The notes under the pieces were generated by a model that worked only from the letters and a program-made list of their open reading frames with translations, did not search any database and had not been told where the DNA came from. The translations under genes were made by a program, and so were the position numbers. This document shows positions 60,376-64,000 of a stretch of DNA of 64,000 nt, piece by piece (the stretch's first letter is position 1; each line of letters begins with the position of its first letter). Source of the DNA: Myceligenerans salitolerans (lineage in GTDB: Bacteria > Actinomycetota > Actinomycetes > Actinomycetales > Cellulomonadaceae); contig NZ_JAFMPK010000027.1 in NCBI RefSeq assembly GCF_017349295.1, positions 152,829 through 216,828 of the forward strand. Direction: 5' to 3'.

Positions 60376-63300
60376 ATGTCACGACCCTCTCGCCGCGGGG
60401 GCGCACCTGCCGCCGCGGTCGCAGTCCTCACCCTCGCCGCGGGCGGCCTCCTGTCCCCCTCGGCCGCCGCCACGCAGAACGCGACCACCGTGACGCCGTC
60501 GGCCGTCACGGCCGTCGGCAACGGCCACGGCGGCGACATCGGCCCCGCCCTCGACCTCGACGACCCGTCCATCGACTGGCGCGAACTCGTCGTCGACGGC
60601 GACGACGTCGAGCGCCGCGCGGACGGCACGCCCTACAACGTGTTCGGCGGATTCGGCTCGGTGTCGTGCAACAACACCGGCAAGCTGCTCCTCGACTACA
60701 AGGAGGAGAACCCGGACGCCTACTGGTCCATCATGCGCCTGCTCTTCGACCCGGTCGACGGCGCGGGCCTGGCCCACATCAAGGTCGAGCTGGGCGCCGA
60801 CTCCAACACGTCGTCGGGCGCGGAACCGGCGACCAAGCGGAGCGCGGACGAGCCGGCCAACGTGCTGCGCGGTGCGGGCTTCCACTTCATCGCCGACGCG
60901 CTGTCGATCAACCCCGACATCGAGACCGAGATCCTGCGCTGGGCCGAGCCGTCGTGGACGGGCAACGACTGGACCAAGCGCTACCAGTGGTACAAGGAGA
61001 CGATCGACGCCGCGTACGACACCTACGGCGTCGAGCTCGACTGGGTGAGCCCGTCGCAGAACGAGGTACGCCGCGACACCTACCAGGACGCCGAGCTCGA
61101 CTGGACCGTCCAGTTCGCGAAGTGGCTCGAACGCGACGCACTCGCGGACGACGCGCGCTTCGACTACTCGACGATCAAGATCGTCGCCCTCGACTCCTAC
61201 CGCGAGGGCGACCGGATCGCCGGCAAGATCCTCGCCGACCCCGAGGCGCTCGAGCAGGTCGACGCGCTCGGCTACCACTACGACATCGAGGGCGGGCCCA
61301 ACGTCACGCGGCTCAACAAGGAGTTCGGCAAGCCGATCCTGTACTCCGAGGCCGTCGCGCCGATGATCGACCCGCAGTACCGCGTGAACGCGGAGCCCGA
61401 GCGCGGCGGGATCGGCGGCACGGTCGGCGCCGCCGACATCGCCGACCGCTTCATCAACGCCTACCGGTGGAGCGGGGCGGGCGACCACCCGGCGCACATG
61501 ACCACCTTCCTGTTCCAGCCCGCCGTCAGCGCGATGTACGAGGGCCAGCAGTACTCGCCCAAGCACCTGATCCGCGCGTCGGACCCCTGGTCGGGCTACT
61601 GGGAGGGCGACATCGGCATCTCCACGGTGCGCCACTTCCACCAGTTCGCGGAGCACGGCTGGGAGTACGTCGAGGGCGCGACCGGCGGCGACGGGACCAA
61701 GGGCGACGGCGGCACCAACGTCGACACCTCGACGCGCACGGTCATGACGCTGCGCTCGCCGGAGGGCGAGGCCGGCGAGCCCGAGCTGACGCAGGTGCAC
61801 GCCAACAACACGGCGACCGCGCGGTACTTCGAGGTCAAGGTCGCGGACCTCGGCCGGAGCGGCCGGCCGCTCCACGCGTGGGAGACGACGGGCCCGGAGG
61901 CCGGCGAGAGGTACGACGCCGACTACTTCCAGAACATCGGCCACTACGCGCCCGTGCGCACCGAGACCATCGACGGGACCGAGCACGACGTCTACCGCGT
62001 GAAGGTCGAGCCGTACTCGATCCTGACCCTGTCCACGCTGCCGCGCGGGGTCGACGGCACCACACGGGAGTACACGCCGGGCGACTACGCGTCCGAGGCG
62101 GAGGACGAGATCCTCGGGCTGCCGTACCGCGACGACTTCGAGTACGACGACTACCGGAAGACCGTCGTCGGCGGGGAGCGGATGTCGTACGTGGAACGCC
62201 GTGGCGGGATGCCGCGGTACACCGCCGACCAGGACGGGGCGTTCGAGGTCGTCGAAACGGGCGAACGCAGGCGCGGCAACGTCCTGCGGCAGCAGATCCA
62301 CGCCGAGAACCGCGGCTTCACGTGGAACGTCTGGGGCGACGGCCGGCAGGACGTCCTGCAGTCCGCCGCGCCGTCGACGGTGCTCGGCGACCACCGGTGG
62401 GCCGACTACACCGCGACGATCGACTTCCGGCTGGACGACGTCGTGCGCGACGCGAGCCTGCCGAACTTCGCGGGGCTGGGTGTGCGGCAGGTGTACGCGC
62501 GCGGCGGCGACCAGGCCACGTACGCCACGCGCGTCCACGCGGACGGCCGGTGGGAACTGCGCAAGCTCGACACCGTGGTCGCGTCGGGCACGGTCGACGG
62601 ATTCGACGCCGAGGCATGGCACACGCTGTCCGTCGAGGCCCGCGAGAACGTCATCACCGCGAGGCTCGACGGTGAACTGCTGAAGCAGTGGGTCGACCCG
62701 GCGGCCAACCCGGTGCTGGCGGGCCGCGTCTCGCTCGTCAGCGGCTTCTACAACACGCAGTACGACAAGCTCGCGATCACACCGATCAAGGGCCAGGCGT
62801 GGAAGTCCGAGAAACTCGACGACTCCGACGCGCGCGTGTCCTATCCCGACGGCGCGCGCTTCGCGCAGTCGAGCTTCACCCACTTCAACCGCACCCTCCA
62901 CGTGCTCACGGCGGGCCAGTCGGTCGAGCTCGACTTCACCGGCACCGGCCTGAACCTGTTCGGTGCCACGGACGCGGCGACGGTCGAGGTCGAGATCGAC
63001 GGGCGTGCACCACGCACGGAGCGGGTGGGCGCCTCCGGCACGCGGGAGACCTCGTACTGGCTGCGCGGCCTGCAGCAGAAGCGGCACACCGTCACCGTCC
63101 GGGTGGTCAGCGGGACGTTCACGCTCGACGGCGTCGACGTCCTGGCGGGCGGGGCCAAGGTCCGCAAGGTCGCGCCGGAGGACCGCCCCGTCGCACCGGT
63201 CGAGCAGATCTCCCGCGCGGCGGCAGCCGTCGGACAGGCACCCGATCTCCCCGCGACGCTGGCGGCGACGTCGGAGGCCGGGACGACGATCGACGCCGCC

Positions 63301-63969
63301 GTCGACTGGTTCCTTCCCGCCGGCGCGTTCGACGAGCCGTACTCGATGGTCCGCGTCGACGGCACGTTCACGAACGACCCGTCCCTGCGGGTCTCGACGA
63401 TCGTCGAAGTGGTGCCCGACGGGCTCGCCTACTTCATCGACGCCAACGCACCGGCAGTCGGTGGTGGCGCGACGTACCCCGCCGTCCGGGCCTTCGCCGA
63501 CGCGCACGGCGAAGGGCTCCGCAACGACACCCCCGACGCCCTGTGGTCCGACGACGCCGGCTGGGGCCGGGCCGCGCCCTACTCCGGCAAGGGTCCGCTC
63601 GGCACCAACCCCTACGACAAGACGCGCGAGACCGGCTACTACACCTCGGGCACGGCACAGCCGCTCGACTACCGGCTCAGCCTCCCGGCCGGCGAGTACA
63701 CGGTGTCGTCCGGGCACACCGAATGGTGGAACCCGGGCAACGGGCGGTCGCGCCGCATGGCGACCTCGGTCTCGTGGACCGGATCCGACGGCGCGGCACA
63801 CTCCGTGCCGCTGGGATCGGTGGCGTTCCCGAACGGCAGCAGCGGTCGCACCGAAGTGCTGACGGGCAGCTTCACGCTCTCCGAGGAGACCGTCGTGACG
63901 TTCCGCGTCGCCGACGACGGCGGCACGGAGGCACCGGTGCTGAGCTGGCTCGCCGTGGCCACCGGCTGA
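60376..63969 (+). CDS. Secreted GH59 (galactocerebrosidase-like) glycoside hydrolase
   Basis: Exported protein of 1197 residues. Signal peptide about 1-33 (APAAAVAVLTLAAGGLL). The catalytic TIM barrel follows (about 65-450): FGGFGSVSCNNTGKLLLDY, then HIKVELGADSNTSSGAEPA; the acid/base Glu is in SPSQNEVRRD (about 230) and the nucleophile in ILYSEAVAP (about 325). A beta-sandwich and a lectin-like domain (about 590-800, YRDDFEYDDY; VLGDHRWADYTATIDF) complete the galactocerebrosidase architecture. About 390 further residues form extra beta-rich modules, ending in LSWLAVATG. Substrate is presumably a beta-galactoside of plant or microbial origin. GGAGAG precedes the ATG. Confidence 0.85.
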   Translation: MSRPSRRGGAPAAAVAVLTLAAGGLLSPSAAATQNATTVTPSAVTAVGNGHGGDIGPALDLDDPSIDWRELVVDGDDVERRADGTPYNVFGGFGSVSCNNTGKLLLDYKEENPDAYWSIMRLLFDPVDGAGLAHIKVELGADSNTSSGAEPATKRSADEPANVLRGAGFHFIADALSINPDIETEILRWAEPSWTGNDWTKRYQWYKETIDAAYDTYGVELDWVSPSQNEVRRDTYQDAELDWTVQFAKWLERDALADDARFDYSTIKIVALDSYREGDRIAGKILADPEALEQVDALGYHYDIEGGPNVTRLNKEFGKPILYSEAVAPMIDPQYRVNAEPERGGIGGTVGAADIADRFINAYRWSGAGDHPAHMTTFLFQPAVSAMYEGQQYSPKHLIRASDPWSGYWEGDIGISTVRHFHQFAEHGWEYVEGATGGDGTKGDGGTNVDTSTRTVMTLRSPEGEAGEPELTQVHANNTATARYFEVKVADLGRSGRPLHAWETTGPEAGERYDADYFQNIGHYAPVRTETIDGTEHDVYRVKVEPYSILTLSTLPRGVDGTTREYTPGDYASEAEDEILGLPYRDDFEYDDYRKTVVGGERMSYVERRGGMPRYTADQDGAFEVVETGERRRGNVLRQQIHAENRGFTWNVWGDGRQDVLQSAAPSTVLGDHRWADYTATIDFRLDDVVRDASLPNFAGLGVRQVYARGGDQATYATRVHADGRWELRKLDTVVASGTVDGFDAEAWHTLSVEARENVITARLDGELLKQWVDPAANPVLAGRVSLVSGFYNTQYDKLAITPIKGQAWKSEKLDDSDARVSYPDGARFAQSSFTHFNRTLHVLTAGQSVELDFTGTGLNLFGATDAATVEVEIDGRAPRTERVGASGTRETSYWLRGLQQKRHTVTVRVVSGTFTLDGVDVLAGGAKVRKVAPEDRPVAPVEQISRAAAAVGQAPDLPATLAATSEAGTTIDAAVDWFLPAGAFDEPYSMVRVDGTFTNDPSLRVSTIVEVVPDGLAYFIDANAPAVGGGATYPAVRAFADAHGEGLRNDTPDALWSDDAGWGRAAPYSGKGPLGTNPYDKTRETGYYTSGTAQPLDYRLSLPAGEYTVSSGHTEWWNPGNGRSRRMATSVSWTGSDGAAHSVPLGSVAFPNGSSGRTEVLTGSFTLSEETVVTFRVADDGGTEAPVLSWLAVATG

Positions 63970-64000
63970 CGCCGCACCGGCGCGCCGCGGGACCCGGGTC

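Noticed and set aside
60379..63801. Long open frame of about 1140 codons on the minus strand opposite the GH59 gene
   Set aside because: It is the antisense shadow of a high-GC gene: composition is Arg/Val/Gly/Ala biased, there are no domains, and the plus-strand frame has signal peptide, ribosome site and GH59 motifs.
59355..63969. ATPase plus secreted GH59 as a two-gene system
   Set aside because: The genes are divergent, one cytoplasmic and one secreted, with no shared functional clue.

Overview
The window is chromosomal DNA from a high-GC actinomycete. Coding density is very high, GTG starts are common, ATGA-type gene overlaps are frequent, and there are a WhiB-family gene, PspC-linked sensor kinases, guaB3 and a CIRCE/HrcA-type heat-shock operator. 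Secreted polysaccharide hydrolases (GH5 with a CBM5/12 module, GH59) and the xfp-pta-ackA cluster suggest Micrococcales near Cellulomonadaceae/Promicromonosporaceae; that family-level guess is inference. I see no phage, insertion sequence, CRISPR array, tRNA or rRNA gene.

Layout. 1-4.2 kb: a DUF1972 glycosyltransferase, then a translationally coupled GH15 glucosidase and glucose 1-dehydrogenase. 4.2-8.6 kb: assimilatory sulfate reduction operon sir-cysH-cysG, with an unusual leader in front of sir (dyad, promoter, cysteine-codon upstream ORF, and an anti-Shine-Dalgarno element). 8.6-13.8 kb: a small membrane protein, a secreted serine hydrolase, and a divergent glycosyltransferase/polyprenyl sugar-phosphate transferase pair for surface polysaccharide. 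13.8-18.7 kb: ElaA, DUF456, and a PspC-sensor kinase/LuxR regulator pair divergent from a PspC membrane protein. 18.7-26.2 kb: prepilin peptidase, glycosyltransferase, guaA with its usual neighbour DUF3817, a membrane protein, a MalY-type aminotransferase and SURF1. 26.4-34.1 kb: phosphoketolase, phosphate acetyltransferase and acetate kinase, followed by an overlapping DUF4031-HD fusion and a SanA-like protein. 34.1-41.0 kb: a second two-component system with a membrane partner, succinate-semialdehyde dehydrogenase, and an ArsR-type regulator/MFS efflux operon with tandem dyad operators.

41.2-58.2 kb resembles the conserved actinobacterial block known from Mycobacterium and Streptomyces (alr, tsaE, tsaB, rimI, tsaD, groES, groEL1, whiB3/whiD, sigD, guaB, guaB3), but it is rearranged. 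groEL1 and sigD are absent, tsaD is inverted, a GH5 cellulase sits between tsaE and tsaB, and a methyltransferase, a GCS2-family ligase, a nitroreductase and a sulfurtransferase fill the middle. 58.3-64 kb: an RluA-type pseudouridine synthase, a COG3910-type ATPase and a very large secreted GH59 protein with a clear promoter and a perfect 18-bp palindrome in its leader.

Regulation visible in the DNA includes strong hairpins between several convergent genes, a CIRCE-controlled groES promoter, and many TANNNT boxes placed 5-7 bases before a start codon, which implies leaderless mRNAs. The only gene-free stretch above 300 bases is 47834-48164; it holds the groES promoter/CIRCE and the groES leader, and otherwise I see only an AT-rich segment before the methyltransferase gene.
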